The notes under the pieces were generated by a model. The model searched no databases. It was not told the DNA's origin and saw only the letters and a list, made by a program, of their open reading frames with translations. Below, piece by piece: positions 21,296 through 31,414 of a DNA stretch of 64,000 bases. The stretch spans positions 45,551 through 109,550 of the forward strand of contig CALNHX010005300.1 in NCBI GenBank assembly GCA_940337035.1, in the 5' to 3' direction. Made by a program: the position numbers and the translations under genes. Within the stretch, counting starts at the first letter, position 1, and each line of letters starts with the position of its first letter. Origin of the DNA: Agriotes lineatus (Eukaryota; Arthropoda; Insecta; Coleoptera; Elateridae).

Positions 21296-24200
21296 ATGAC
21301 CGACGAGTTCGAGAGGTTCCAGGCGCGTTTGCAACTGCGCTGTGAACGCGAGGGACGAAGTGGGGGAGTGAGAGGTAGTGACAGCGAGAGCGACGACCTC
21401 ATCATGTTGGGTGAACAGGTGGGAAATTTGGATCGGGCGGGAAGTTCAAGCTTTAACACGCCGGAGGTGAACGCGAACGCGGACAATAATCGAGTGAATA
21501 CTGACAGTGATGTAATCAGAATGATGCAGATTATGACAGCAGAGAACAGACGAAGAGACGCTTTGTTTGAAAGACTTATCACACAAGTGACAGCCGGGCA
21601 AACGAGTAGTGCCGGGAGTGCGGTTACGGGAAATCAAATGGCATATCACATAATGCCTGATTTAACGAGGACAATCAGTACATTTAATGGAGAAAGTAAA
21701 AGTGAAGCAAAAAGGTGGATAGCTAACATAAGAAGTATGCAGCTATTGCACCGGTGGCCAGATGCTTTCACTTTGGAAACAGCTCGTACACATTTGGTTG
21801 GAGGTGCAAAACATTGGCATGAAAGTAACTGGGAGAAGTTAAAAACATTCGACGAATTCTCGGAGAAATTTGAAGAAATGTTCAGTGGAGAGTTGTCGCA
21901 AACGGAGAAGTGGAAGCGAATGACAGCGAGGGTGCAGAGCCGGAATGAAAGCATAAATTCCTACTTTCACGAAAAATTCAAATTGTGTAAGGACGTTAAG
22001 CTGAATTTTAAAGAAACCAAAGCGCAAATCTTAGTAGGATTGTGGAACAAGGATTTGTGTAATGTGGCAATGGGAAAAACTCAAGGCAACGAAGTGGAGT
22101 TGTTACAGGACTTGCAAGAGTGCGAAGAAATCGGTGATGCGAGGAGTGGACGTTTCCGGGCAGGAAAAAGTGAAAAGCCACACAAACCCCAAAACAATAG
22201 CAGCAGCTTCGTCGGGGTGAAAAGTGAACCTCAGGAAGCAACGAAACCAGCCATACCGGGTGCACAAAAGCATCCTGAAGTGAAGAAGGAGAAGTGGAAG
22301 TGTTTCAACTGCGGTGAACCATCGCATTTAGCCAGAGAATGCACTAAACCAAGAAAAGTGGTATGTTTCAATTGTAAAAAACCGGACCACATCAGCAGAG
22401 AATGTCCAGAACGTGTGACGCAGAGAAGTGAATCTGTGAATCAAGTGTGGAGAATAGGGACTGAACCAAAGAATTTAGCAGAAAGTGCGGCAACGAAGTT
22501 CATACGGAATGTTAAAATAAACGAGCAAGAAGCGATAAAATGTTTCATTGACATTGGTGCTACGGTGAGCACAGTGACTGAGGAAGCCGCGAGAGATTTA
22601 AAATTAAAAGTTGAAAAAACGGAAAACAGACTGACAGGATTCGGAAGCAGTGCGGTAATCAGCAAAGGTTTTGCGAAAGCTAGAGTGAATCTAGATGGAA
22701 TTAACGTAGAAGATGTGAATTTTTACGTGGTTCCGTGTGGGGTACAGAATCTACGTGTATTGCTGGGGCAGAACTTTACCGAACACCCTGAGTTAGCATA
22801 TGTGCGGGTAGACGATGTACTGCATTTTGGTTTGCGTAGTGAGGAACCGTTTGCGCAAATTAATTTGCCAGTTTCCACGCAATCAGTAGAGATAACTGCT
22901 GCGGAAGATCAAAGTTTGGAACCCAGGAGCATAAACTTCGTGAGTGTGGACATAAATGGAGGCAAATTCACGGTGCCAGTAGCCAACGAAAGTGACGATG
23001 CAAACTTCGTAGTGAAAGGCGAAAAGATAGACAAAATTCGGGAATTCGGTGTGAACATTGATTCGAAGAATATTTGTGGACAAGAAATGAGCGTGATGGA
23101 AATTGAATTATGCAGAGAAGCGATTACAAGTGAACAATTAAACGTGAGCGAAGAAATATCGGAGCGAGATTTGCGGAACCTAACAAGCTTGGTGAACGAA
23201 TTTCGGGGGTGTTTCGCGCAAAACTTAAGCGAACTAGGTTGTACCCAGTTAATGGAAATGAACATAGTTGACAATAATGTGCCGGTGCGTACGAGAGCTT
23301 ATCGGGTGACTGCACACGAGCGAGAAACCATCGCAAAAATCGTGCGCGAGTGGAAGGCAAATGGTATTGCGACAGATACCACTTCGCCATACGCGTCGCC
23401 GGTGTTATTAGTGGCGAAAAGTTCACAGGAGCCAAGGCTAGTGGTAGATTTTCGAAAGTTGAACCAACAGACAGTGAAAGAACATTATCCATTGCCGAAC
23501 ATGGATGATCAATTTGAACATTTAGCAGGGTGTACAATGTTCACTACCTTGGATTTAGCACACGCGTTTTTTCAGTTACCGTTAGCGAAAGGGTCTAGGT
23601 GTAAAACAGCTTTTGTTACGCCAGACGAAACGGGGGAATTCACGCGAATGTGTTTCGGATTGTGCAATAGTCCATCGAACTTTGCTAGGCTAATGACGCG
23701 AGTACTAGGGCCTTTGAGGAACAAGGTCGCGATGGCGTTTTTAGATGACGTGCTGATACCAGCAAAAAACTGGGACGATATGTTGGAGCGGTTACGACAA
23801 GTGTTCGAGGCCTTCCGTGCCGCGAATCTTACGATGAAGCTACGCAAATGTCATTTTGGTGCTTCAAGCGTGGACTTTTTAGGATTCAAATTATCTGCGG
23901 AGGGAATTTCCCCAGGTGCAGCGAAAGTGAAGGTCATAGAGAATTTTCCGCGACCGGGAAATGTGCGCGAAGTAAAACGATGGCTGGGATTAACAGGGTT
24001 TTTTAGACGCTTCGTGAAAGGATATGCGGTGAAAGTGAGACCGATAAGCGATTTAACGCGGAAAGACAATGTTTTTATGTGGACAGACAAACAGCAGGTG
24101 GCGTTTGACGAGTTGAAGGACGCTTTGACGTCAGCGCCGGTCTTGCAGCTGTATAATCCGAGTTCGTATACAGAACTGCATACGGACGCGAGTGCAGTTG

Positions 24201-26179
24201 GTTTAGCGGGGATGATGTTACAACGAGGGGCAGACGGGAAAATGCATTTGGTATACGCGGTGTCAAAAAAAACGACAGATGCAGAGTCGAGATATCACAG
24301 TAGCAGGCTCGAACTGATGGCGGTCGTTTGGTGTATGGACAGATTGCGGCCATTATTGCTGCATATGCATTTCACAGTGGTAACCGATTGTCAAGCGTTG
24401 GTATACTTAAATATGCAAAAAACTACAAACGCACAAATTGCTAGGTGGAGCCATTTACTTCAGGAATTTGACTTTGAGATTAAATTTAGGAAAGGCGAGA
24501 AGATGCAGCACGTGGATGCATTGAGTAGATCTCCAGTGGAAGCAGCCACGGACACGATGGAAGAAATCTACGAACAACGTCTGGAGGTTTACAATATAAT
24601 GCCAGAAGAGGAGTGGATTTTGTTAATCCAGAGCAGCGATCATAAGTTACAAGAAATAATAAGAGTGCTCAAGTTGCCGAATAGTGAGCGTGATAAAGAC
24701 GAAAAACAGGTTGTTCAAAAGTACAAGTTACGTAACGGACGATTAGTGCGCGAAGTTACTGTAAACGGGAAAATCCGAGAACTTTTTGTAATCCCGACTA
24801 GCATGCGGAAAAGTACGGTAATTAAATTCCATGATATGGCGGGTCATTTTAGTGTGGAGCGAACAGTGGATTTAATATTAAGAAATTATTGGTTCGCTGG
24901 ACTGAGGCATTACGTCAGACAGCACATTCGTTCTTGCGTAGAATGCTTGTTGGTGAAAATACCTGGAGGTAAGCAAGCGGGAGAGTTGCACCCGATACCT
25001 TCTCCGAAGAGGCCGATGGGAAGAGTGCATTTGGACCATCTAGGCCCCTTTTTGAAAAGTGCGCGAGGGAACGCCCACGTTTTGGTAGTAATTGATGCTC
25101 TCACACGGTTTATTAGACTTTATGCGGTGCCGAGCACAAAAACGAGCAGTACATTGAAGTGTTTGCGCGATTTTGTGAACGATTTTGGTCTACCAGCGAT
25201 GATTGTGACGGATCGCGGAACCAGCTTCACAGCTGACGGGTTCGAACAGTATTGCGCGAGTAATGGGATACGTCACGTGCTAAATAGCACAAGACATCCT
25301 CGAGCGAACGGAGTCTGCGAGCGAGTGAATAGGACCATTACGCCGGCGATTTTAACGAAAATGAAAACGGAGCGAATGTGGGACAGTTGTTTAAAGGAAG
25401 TACAACGTGACGCGAATAGTGTGGTAAATAAAATTACAGGGAAAACGCCATTCGAAGCATTGTATGGATTTCGAGCTAACTTTCACGATGGTGCTTTACG
25501 GGAATTCGCGGGAAACAATGACGATTACGTATTACCAGCGAAGTTACAGGACGAAGTGCGTGAAAAGGTTACAAACGAGCAGATAAAATATAAGGAGCGG
25601 TTTGACCGTAAACGGTATAAACACGAAGGATTTAACGTCGGGGACATTGTTTACGTGCGTTCTCCGCCAGTTTCCACGGGGGAACCGGTAAAAACACAAA
25701 GAAAATATAAGGGCCCATACACAGTGACCGGAGATTTAGGGAATGACACTTATAGGATTAATACAGTGGCAGATGGTGCGAACAGGAACTTCACGACCCA
25801 AGTGCACGTGTCCAGGTTGAAAGTGTACAAAAATCCAGTGGAGAACGAAAGCGGAGAGGACGAATCTACGAGCGAACTAGAGGAACCTATCCGGATTAGT
25901 GGAGGCAAGAAACGTGACAACGTCGCATGCGGGGAGGACGAGAACGAGGTCAAGGTCGCCGCTTCAAGGCGAGCAACGCGAGATTCCGAAGTGGGTCAAA
26001 CAACATCAGGTGCTGTAACGGTGGCAGCGAGACCGGTTAACCTTCGAACGAAGCGAGAGGTGGGGAGGCCATTGCGGTTCAAGGATTACGTGTTGGAGGG
26101 AGGCGGAGATCAACGAGGACATCCGAGCGTTTCCCAAGCAACGAACCAGGAGGTCGTAAAATCAGGAATGGCCGAGTGA
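21296..26179 (+). CDS. Gag-Pol polyprotein of a Ty3/Gypsy retrotransposon (1627 aa)
   Basis: Single fused frame. Gag: charged N-terminus, then two CCHC zinc knuckles at residues 336-349 and 357-370 (CFNCGEPSHLAREC and CFNCKKPDHISREC). Protease: CFIDIGATVSTV, with catalytic Asp419; the usual Thr or Ser after Asp is Ile420, which is unexpected. Reverse transcriptase: TTLDLAHAFFQLPL (Asp753) and AFLDDVLIPA (Asp817, Asp818). RNase H: ELHTDAS (Asp964), SRLELMAVV, TDCQALVYL. Integrase: HHCC zinc finger, then Asp1247 (VHLDHLG), Asp1306 (TDRGTSF) and Glu1342 (CERVNRT), spaced DD35E, and a C-terminal KYKGPYTV GPY/F-type motif. Apart from position 420 all catalytic residues are present. No frameshift separates Gag from Pol. 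The ATG at 21296 is chosen as the first long-frame Met after the 5' LTR leader. Confidence 0.95.
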   Translation: MTDEFERFQARLQLRCEREGRSGGVRGSDSESDDLIMLGEQVGNLDRAGSSSFNTPEVNANADNNRVNTDSDVIRMMQIMTAENRRRDALFERLITQVTAGQTSSAGSAVTGNQMAYHIMPDLTRTISTFNGESKSEAKRWIANIRSMQLLHRWPDAFTLETARTHLVGGAKHWHESNWEKLKTFDEFSEKFEEMFSGELSQTEKWKRMTARVQSRNESINSYFHEKFKLCKDVKLNFKETKAQILVGLWNKDLCNVAMGKTQGNEVELLQDLQECEEIGDARSGRFRAGKSEKPHKPQNNSSSFVGVKSEPQEATKPAIPGAQKHPEVKKEKWKCFNCGEPSHLARECTKPRKVVCFNCKKPDHISRECPERVTQRSESVNQVWRIGTEPKNLAESAATKFIRNVKINEQEAIKCFIDIGATVSTVTEEAARDLKLKVEKTENRLTGFGSSAVISKGFAKARVNLDGINVEDVNFYVVPCGVQNLRVLLGQNFTEHPELAYVRVDDVLHFGLRSEEPFAQINLPVSTQSVEITAAEDQSLEPRSINFVSVDINGGKFTVPVANESDDANFVVKGEKIDKIREFGVNIDSKNICGQEMSVMEIELCREAITSEQLNVSEEISERDLRNLTSLVNEFRGCFAQNLSELGCTQLMEMNIVDNNVPVRTRAYRVTAHERETIAKIVREWKANGIATDTTSPYASPVLLVAKSSQEPRLVVDFRKLNQQTVKEHYPLPNMDDQFEHLAGCTMFTTLDLAHAFFQLPLAKGSRCKTAFVTPDETGEFTRMCFGLCNSPSNFARLMTRVLGPLRNKVAMAFLDDVLIPAKNWDDMLERLRQVFEAFRAANLTMKLRKCHFGASSVDFLGFKLSAEGISPGAAKVKVIENFPRPGNVREVKRWLGLTGFFRRFVKGYAVKVRPISDLTRKDNVFMWTDKQQVAFDELKDALTSAPVLQLYNPSSYTELHTDASAVGLAGMMLQRGADGKMHLVYAVSKKTTDAESRYHSSRLELMAVVWCMDRLRPLLLHMHFTVVTDCQALVYLNMQKTTNAQIARWSHLLQEFDFEIKFRKGEKMQHVDALSRSPVEAATDTMEEIYEQRLEVYNIMPEEEWILLIQSSDHKLQEIIRVLKLPNSERDKDEKQVVQKYKLRNGRLVREVTVNGKIRELFVIPTSMRKSTVIKFHDMAGHFSVERTVDLILRNYWFAGLRHYVRQHIRSCVECLLVKIPGGKQAGELHPIPSPKRPMGRVHLDHLGPFLKSARGNAHVLVVIDALTRFIRLYAVPSTKTSSTLKCLRDFVNDFGLPAMIVTDRGTSFTADGFEQYCASNGIRHVLNSTRHPRANGVCERVNRTITPAILTKMKTERMWDSCLKEVQRDANSVVNKITGKTPFEALYGFRANFHDGALREFAGNNDDYVLPAKLQDEVREKVTNEQIKYKERFDRKRYKHEGFNVGDIVYVRSPPVSTGEPVKTQRKYKGPYTVTGDLGNDTYRINTVADGANRNFTTQVHVSRLKVYKNPVENESGEDESTSELEEPIRISGGKKRDNVACGEDENEVKVAASRRATRDSEVGQTTSGAVTVAARPVNLRTKREVGRPLRFKDYVLEGGGDQRGHPSVSQATNQEVVKSGMAE

Positions 26180-26482
26180 TAAATATTTTAAATTCAGCGT
26201 TTCGCGGGTGAGTGCTACGGAAGTGCGCCGCTAGGGGACGCGGAGTTGACGAGCGGATGTGCGGGAGGGGGAACGCGCAGTCTATCGCCGAACGTGGAAG
26301 AACAAGCAGGTTTTGAGCGGGTGAAGACCGTTGTGTGTTTTTAAGTTGTTACAATTAAGGACACAGGACAAGTTAAGAACTTAGGTATTGAATATCGATG
26401 TGTTAGATGTGCCCCCTTATTTTTGTATTTTTTCGGAATAAAGAATATTGTCTTAAAGTGGTGAGAAAATATATCTTTAACA
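26177..26482 (+). repeat. 3' LTR of the Gypsy element
   Basis: 306 bp, apparently identical to the 5' LTR. Its first three bases (TGA) are also the stop codon of the gag-pol frame. Confidence 0.95.
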
Positions 26483-26540
26483 GATGAAATATTTACTTTT
26501 AATCAGAGAAATACAAGCAGGAAGCTACAATTACAAAAAA

Positions 26541-27176
26541 CCTGGTGTGATACAATCACACAACTTCCTTTTACAGTGATCTTATAATTAGTCAAAAATT
26601 TAATTTTTAATTTTTAAGCATTTGTCAAAAATTTTCAAAAATTACGAATTCTACAAAAACGGTACAAAATAGAGCGTTAGTTGAAGAGACAAATTTTCTC
26701 TAAAATTTTAAGCAGAATTCAAAAATGTAATAATATACCGGGTGTTCTATTTAAAATAGGAGTTAATAAAAAAAATAGAAAAAAAAACAAAAGAAACCCA
26801 CTTTAGAAGTTTTCAACTGGAAAATCACTTATCTCACGTCAATGCACATTAAAAATGTAATAAAAATGTAAAGTTTGAAAAAAATCGTTAGAGCCGTTTT
26901 TGAAAAAATCGAAAAAAACTGAAAAATCACAAGAGTAAACACCTACTTCCGGGTATGCGATTTTCTTCAAAAGCTTGCTGTCGCATCTACATAGTACACA
27001 AAACTTATATATGAAGTTTCAACGCCATACCTCTTTTCGTTTTTGAGATATTCTGTTCACAGACAGACAGACACACAGACACACAGACCAATGAAAAAAA
27101 ATATGTTTTTTGGGATCAGGGGACTCTAAAACGTGAAGATTTGTTGAAAACTCAATTTCGAATTTTTGGGGTGAAT
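26541..27176 (+). mobile_element. DINE-1/HINE-like repeat, copy 3, 3' truncated
   Basis: It begins CCTGGTGTGATACAATCACA and follows the family through the microsatellite (about 27058-27088) and TTTTTGGGATCAGGGGACTC. It stops at GGGGTGAATTT, lacking the terminal hairpin. The next bases lead into the 131-bp repeat region. Confidence 0.65.
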
Positions 27177-27200
27177 TTAACACGAGGAGAAAAAAAATTT

Positions 27201-27331
27201 ACCGGAAGTCGACCTCGGAAAAGAAATCCGATTTCCGGTTTCTATATATTTTTGGAATCTACTCTTCAAGCTGAGTCGAATGATATATATCTCGTCCTCC
27301 TAAAATATATCTCCATTTTCTTGCTTCTCAG
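27201..27331. repeat. 131-bp direct repeat, unit 1
   Basis: It starts ACCGGAAGTCGACCTCGG and ends TTCTTGCTTCTCAG. Appears identical to 27686-27816. Each unit contains a short inverted pair ACCGGAA and TTTCCGGT near its start. Both units follow an A-rich run. Confidence 0.85.
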
Positions 27332-27685
27332 TTTTTAAAAATTTAAATTTCGTCTAGCAAATTACAGAAAATCGTTTTTATACTTTTTTTTCTCGATAAC
27401 GGTTGCAGATACGAAAAAACTGCAAGAGAACAAAAAGATTCTAAACAAAACAGAAAACTCAATTTGTATTTTAGAATCTAACAGCGGCGCACCGCAAAAA
27501 AGTTCAGGGGGAGAAAAGGAAGAATGACCCCTGAAAAAATATCTCCCTGTAGATTCTCACAACCATTTGATATGCTCAATGATGTAAGCCCTGCAGCGTA
27601 ACCTGTAGGTATTCCAAATTTGAGCTAAATATCTCAAAAACTGCAGGAGCTATAAAGGAAAAAGTTAAAAGTTAAAAAAAAATTG

Positions 27686-27816
27686 ACCGGAAGTCGACCT
27701 CGGAAAAGAAATCCGATTTCCGGTTTCTATATATTTTTGGAATCTACTCTTCAAGCTGAGTCGAATGATATATATCTCGTCCTCCTAAAATATATCTCCA
27801 TTTTCTTGCTTCTCAG
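27686..27816. repeat. 131-bp direct repeat, unit 2
   Basis: Second unit, start-to-start distance 485 bp. The 354-bp interior between the units contains no recognised gene. It could be a 485-bp satellite monomer pair or a very small terminal-repeat element; the repeats do not begin TG or end CA, which argues against an LTR origin. Confidence 0.85.
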
Positions 27817-27872
27817 GTAATAATAACAAGTTAACAAGATCAGAACTATTTAAAGCATTCTTTTCCTTTTTT

Positions 27873-30020
27873 AGTAAGTAAGTAAGTTTATTCATCAAGA
27901 AAAATGTTTACAACAAAAGGATACACAATTCATTTACAAACAGAATTGACATAGTTGGAACATAACCTTTTAAACTGGGATACATTTGTTGCCTGTTTCG
28001 CTTCATCAGGCATTTCCTTATATAATTTTAAATCTTTGTTATACTTATAGATTTTTTTGTGAACATGCTTTTGTTGTTGCAGGTAATCTAAAATTATTTA
28101 CACTTCTTGTCTCATAACTATGTATATCTCTATTGTATACAATAAATTTATTTAAATAATCAGGTAATTTGTTATTAACAATTTTAAAGATCAGAATTAA
28201 CGTATTAAAATAAATTCGCTGTTTAATACTAAGCCATTGCAGAGTTTCCAACATTAAATTGATGCTGGTTCATTTATTACAAAATAGAATAATACGCATG
28301 GCTCTATTTTGCAGTTTTTGTAGACGCTGCAATTCATCTTCGTTGGCTATAAATAACACGCTAGCACAATATTCAAAATGTGGTGCAATAATTGTTTTGT
28401 AAACAAGTATCCTCAAGCACAAGTTTAATTTGGAAATGATTCACCCAAAGAAACCTATTTTTTTAGCCGTTTTACCTACAACAAAATCCACATGTTCCTT
28501 AAAAGATAGCCTATTATCTATTACAATACCAAGATATTTTATTTTAGGGACATATTCAATTACTACATCGTCAATAATTACACTAGTTATCATATTGGTT
28601 AAAAATCGTCCGCTACTGATAATCATTGCTTTTGTTTTAGATGTATTTAACTTCAGCTTGTTCAATTTTAGCTATTTAAATACCTATATTTTTGAGGTCA
28701 CTATTTAATTTATTTACTGCATAGTTCACATTTACATCGGCACTAGTTACCAGAGAGTCATCTGCGAATAAGTTATATTGACAACTTTGCACTGCTGAGT
28801 TTATATCATTGATATAGAGCATAAACAATAGAGGGCCTAAAATTGAGCCTTGCGGAACCCCTAAACACACTTCAGCTGCTCGAGAATCTTTACCTTCGTA
28901 TCTAGTACTTTGCTGACGCCCACATAGATAATTCTTGAACCACCTTAATTCGAATCCCTTGATTCCGTATTTTTTCATTTTTTCTAGGAGCAGATCTCTG
29001 TCAATTGTTTCAAATACTCTCTTCAGGCCTATGAACAATGCTACTATTTTTTTCCAATGTTCTATATCCTCTTTCCAGTTCACTAAAACTAAATTTAATG
29101 AAGTTTCACAAGAGTGGTCTTTGCGGAAACCTGATTTTTCACTAATTAGGATTTTATTTTCCTTTAAATAATTTTCTAGTTGTTTCTTAGCTATATGTTC
29201 TATGATTTTTTCGAACGCAGGTAACATATTGATTGGTCTGAATTCTGAACTATTTTTTGTTCCGTTTACTTTGGGTATTGAACTTACAATCGCTGTTTTC
29301 CAAATTTCAGGAAAAATCTCAGTTACAAACGATTCATTAATAATTTGCAACAGCATCTCTCCTATAACTGGCAAAGCGTCGCAAATTAATTTAGTATTAA
29401 TGCCATCAGTACTGGATTTGTTACTCATTTTTAAAACCACTTTCTGTAATTTTTCCAAGGTAATTGGTTTAAATCTAAATATACTTATGGTATTGTTTCC
29501 AATATCGCCTAAATTTATTTTACCATTAGCTGACTCAATACTTTTGTGAATGTCTTTAACACTATCAACAAAATAGTTATTAAACTGCTCCGCTATCTTT
29601 TTGGGATCCGTCAATTTGTTGTTATCAAACTTGACAAATTCAGCACTGTTTGCATTTTCTTTCTTGATAAGTTGCTTCAGTTTTTTCCACATCCGTTTAG
29701 ACGATCATTTGACTAAATCAATCTGTTTTTGTAATATTTGTTTTTACAAGTTTTTAATGTACAGTTATAGTTGTTTTTAATATTTGTGTAGGAACTCCAG
29801 TCCGCAGCAGAATTATTGCAATTAGCAATTTTATACAAATCATTTCGTTGTTTTTGCATGTTTTTTAATTCGTTTGCAAACCAAGGGTTATGTTGATTTA
29901 TATTAATTGTTTTCTAATTTAATTATTATAACATATCTTCATTTTTTCTACTTCATTTAAGTTAAGCGCTTCCGTGTTGCTCCAGTCATACTGTTCCAGT
30001 TTACTTTGATATTTTATTTT
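27873..30020 (-). mobile_element. CR1/Jockey-type LINE, 5' truncated, dead
   Basis: Minus-strand reading from about 30020: EQYDWSNTEALNLNEVEKMK, a frameshift, NQHNPWFANELKNMQKQRND, then a long frame (29692-28676) with EFRPINMLPAFEKIIE (RT motif 1-2), FRKDHSCETS, and motif A reading FIGLKRVFETIDRDL, in which the catalytic Asp is Gly. Next come GVPQGSILGPLLFMLYIND and LFADDSL (motif C intact). After a stop it continues NKLKLNTSKTKAMI (28665-28441), and a last segment (28254-28045) reads LQWLSIKQRIYF and PDYLNKF. The 3' end is the (CTTA)n-type microsatellite near 27873. No endonuclease. Inactive because of motif A and the stops. Confidence 0.8.
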
Positions 30021-30149
30021 ATATTAATTGTATTGTACGTAATTATGGAAAAAAGCAATTGTTTTTGTCGATTATCAGTAACATAGAATAAAATCTGCTT
30101 AAAGAGACCGACCCGACGTCTAAAAACGAAAAGATTTGAAAGAGACAGG

Positions 30150-30504
30150 TTTTTAAAGTTGTATCAAGAAAAATTTCTGGTAAATGTCTTTCATGTCGTT
30201 ATATTGATTTTTTAAAAGAAACTTTAGAAACTGCAAATGATATCCCTGCTCTCAAGCTGAAAGTGATGCTGATCGGTTAATAGTTATAACAGCTCTCAAT
30301 GCATCAAATGAAAACATAGTCTTAGTATCAGAGAATATAGACGTATTACTCATATTAAGAGCTTTAGTTTCCCATGCCAAAAATAAAGAAAATAAAAAAA
30401 TATCTTCTTCTAACAGCCTGCAATTTGCGCATCCCAATTGTAGTGAGCATGTTCTTTCTGTACATGCTTTAACTGGATGTGACACAACTTCAGCATGTTT
30501 TAAC
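30150..30504 (+). pseudogene. N-terminal half of a split transposon-type ORF (GCDTTS protein)
   Basis: The reading QAESDADRLIVITALNASNE, NIVLVSENIDVLLILRAL, then HVLSVHALTGCDTTSACFNG has the D-D-L---AL, D-D-LLILL and H--TGCDTTS layout of large uncharacterised proteins that are multicopy in insect genomes. It is cut off at GGAAAAAAT by an RTE-like fragment. The remainder appears at 36300-36591. The overall function of this protein type is not known to me; I treat it as transposon-associated. Confidence 0.5.
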
Positions 30505-30751
30505 GGAGGAAAAAATCTTCTTCTTCTTCTTGTTCAGGTGCTTATCCGATTTCGTATGTTTGCGATCAACACGGCTATCTTCACTTTATTGGTTGCAATT
30601 CTAGATAACTGATTGGATGATTTGCCATACCACGCCCTTAGGTTTTGCAACCAAGATATTTTTATGCGTTCTGGTCCATGTTTGCCATATATCTTGTCTT
30701 GTATAATAGATTGTAGTAGGGCGTACTTATTCTCATTCCTCAAAGCGACCG
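30505..30751 (-). pseudogene. RTE-like LINE 3' end (right part of a split fragment)
   Basis: Minus-strand RNENKYALLQSIIQDKIYGK and HGPERIKISWLQNLRAWYGK match the C-terminus of RTE-type ORF2 (K-GPGRR-ISWL-NLR-W). The 3' tail is (GAA)n at about 30510-30530 in plus coordinates. It continues upstream at 36085-36300 beyond a 5.3-kb LINE insertion. Confidence 0.7.
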
Positions 30752-31414
30752 CGCCCTATTATTATTAAATTTATCTTTTATAAATACAGAGATGTTGTAT
30801 TTAAGAATAAAAAGTTTTTGGCCAACAGTGGCGTTATTATAAAGGAGGACTTGACCAAGGACAGGCACACCTTATTGATGACAGCATTTCAAACTTACGG
30901 TATCCGCAATGTATGGTCGCTTGATGGGACCATCAACATTAAAAATGATGTCGGTATCAACACCTTCAAAGACATCGCCAGCTTACGTGCTTTCGTTTTT
31001 CCAAAGTGAGAATTGGTGATTATTTGATTATGTATTATATTTTTGTGCAAAGGCACGTTAGTTTCATTCATTTATAATCATAAGCATTAAATATTTTTGT
31101 TTAGCATATGAAGCATTTAAGTTTGGTATTATTCTTTCTTTTGTAAAATAAACTGTTTGATTTCATTGATTAATTAGTTGTTAAGTGCGAAAAATGTTTA
31201 ATACTTCATTTATTTACAAAATAGTCCATACGTTTGATTTATCGTTATCACAGTACGGCAAGCAGTGCTGCAAAGAAGTACATATTTGGGTTCCTTTTAC
31301 CTCGCATTAGTTTTAGGTTTATTTTTTGGTCCTGTCCTGCAATTCGATTGTCTGTTCACCTACTGATAATTTTATTATAATTCTCAATATATTTTGTAGA
31401 CAAGTACATCTGTT

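Larger units (their letters stand above)
20693..26482 (+). mobile_element. Full-length Ty3/Gypsy LTR retrotransposon, apparently young
   Basis: 5790 bp with direct 306-bp LTRs (20693-20998 and 26177-26482) in which I could find no difference. They begin TGATAAATATTTTAA and end ATATCTTTAACA. The 4-bp target duplication GATG lies at 20689-20692 and 26483-26486. One uninterrupted 1627-codon gag-pol frame lies between them. Domain order protease, RT, RNase H, integrase defines Ty3/Gypsy. No env-like ORF. The primer-binding site after the 5' LTR is uncertain (a TGGGATACTTCCG at 21010 is one candidate). No clean polypurine tract lies directly before the 3' LTR; the nearest purine-rich run is at about 26095. 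Confidence 0.95.

Noticed and set aside
21130..25953. Numerous minus-strand ORFs across the Gypsy element
   Set aside because: All are antisense shadows of the long gag-pol frame, without domain content.
27201..27816. Miniature LTR element (TRIM)
   Set aside because: The 131-bp repeats do not start TG or end CA, and no target duplication was seen; kept only as a direct repeat.
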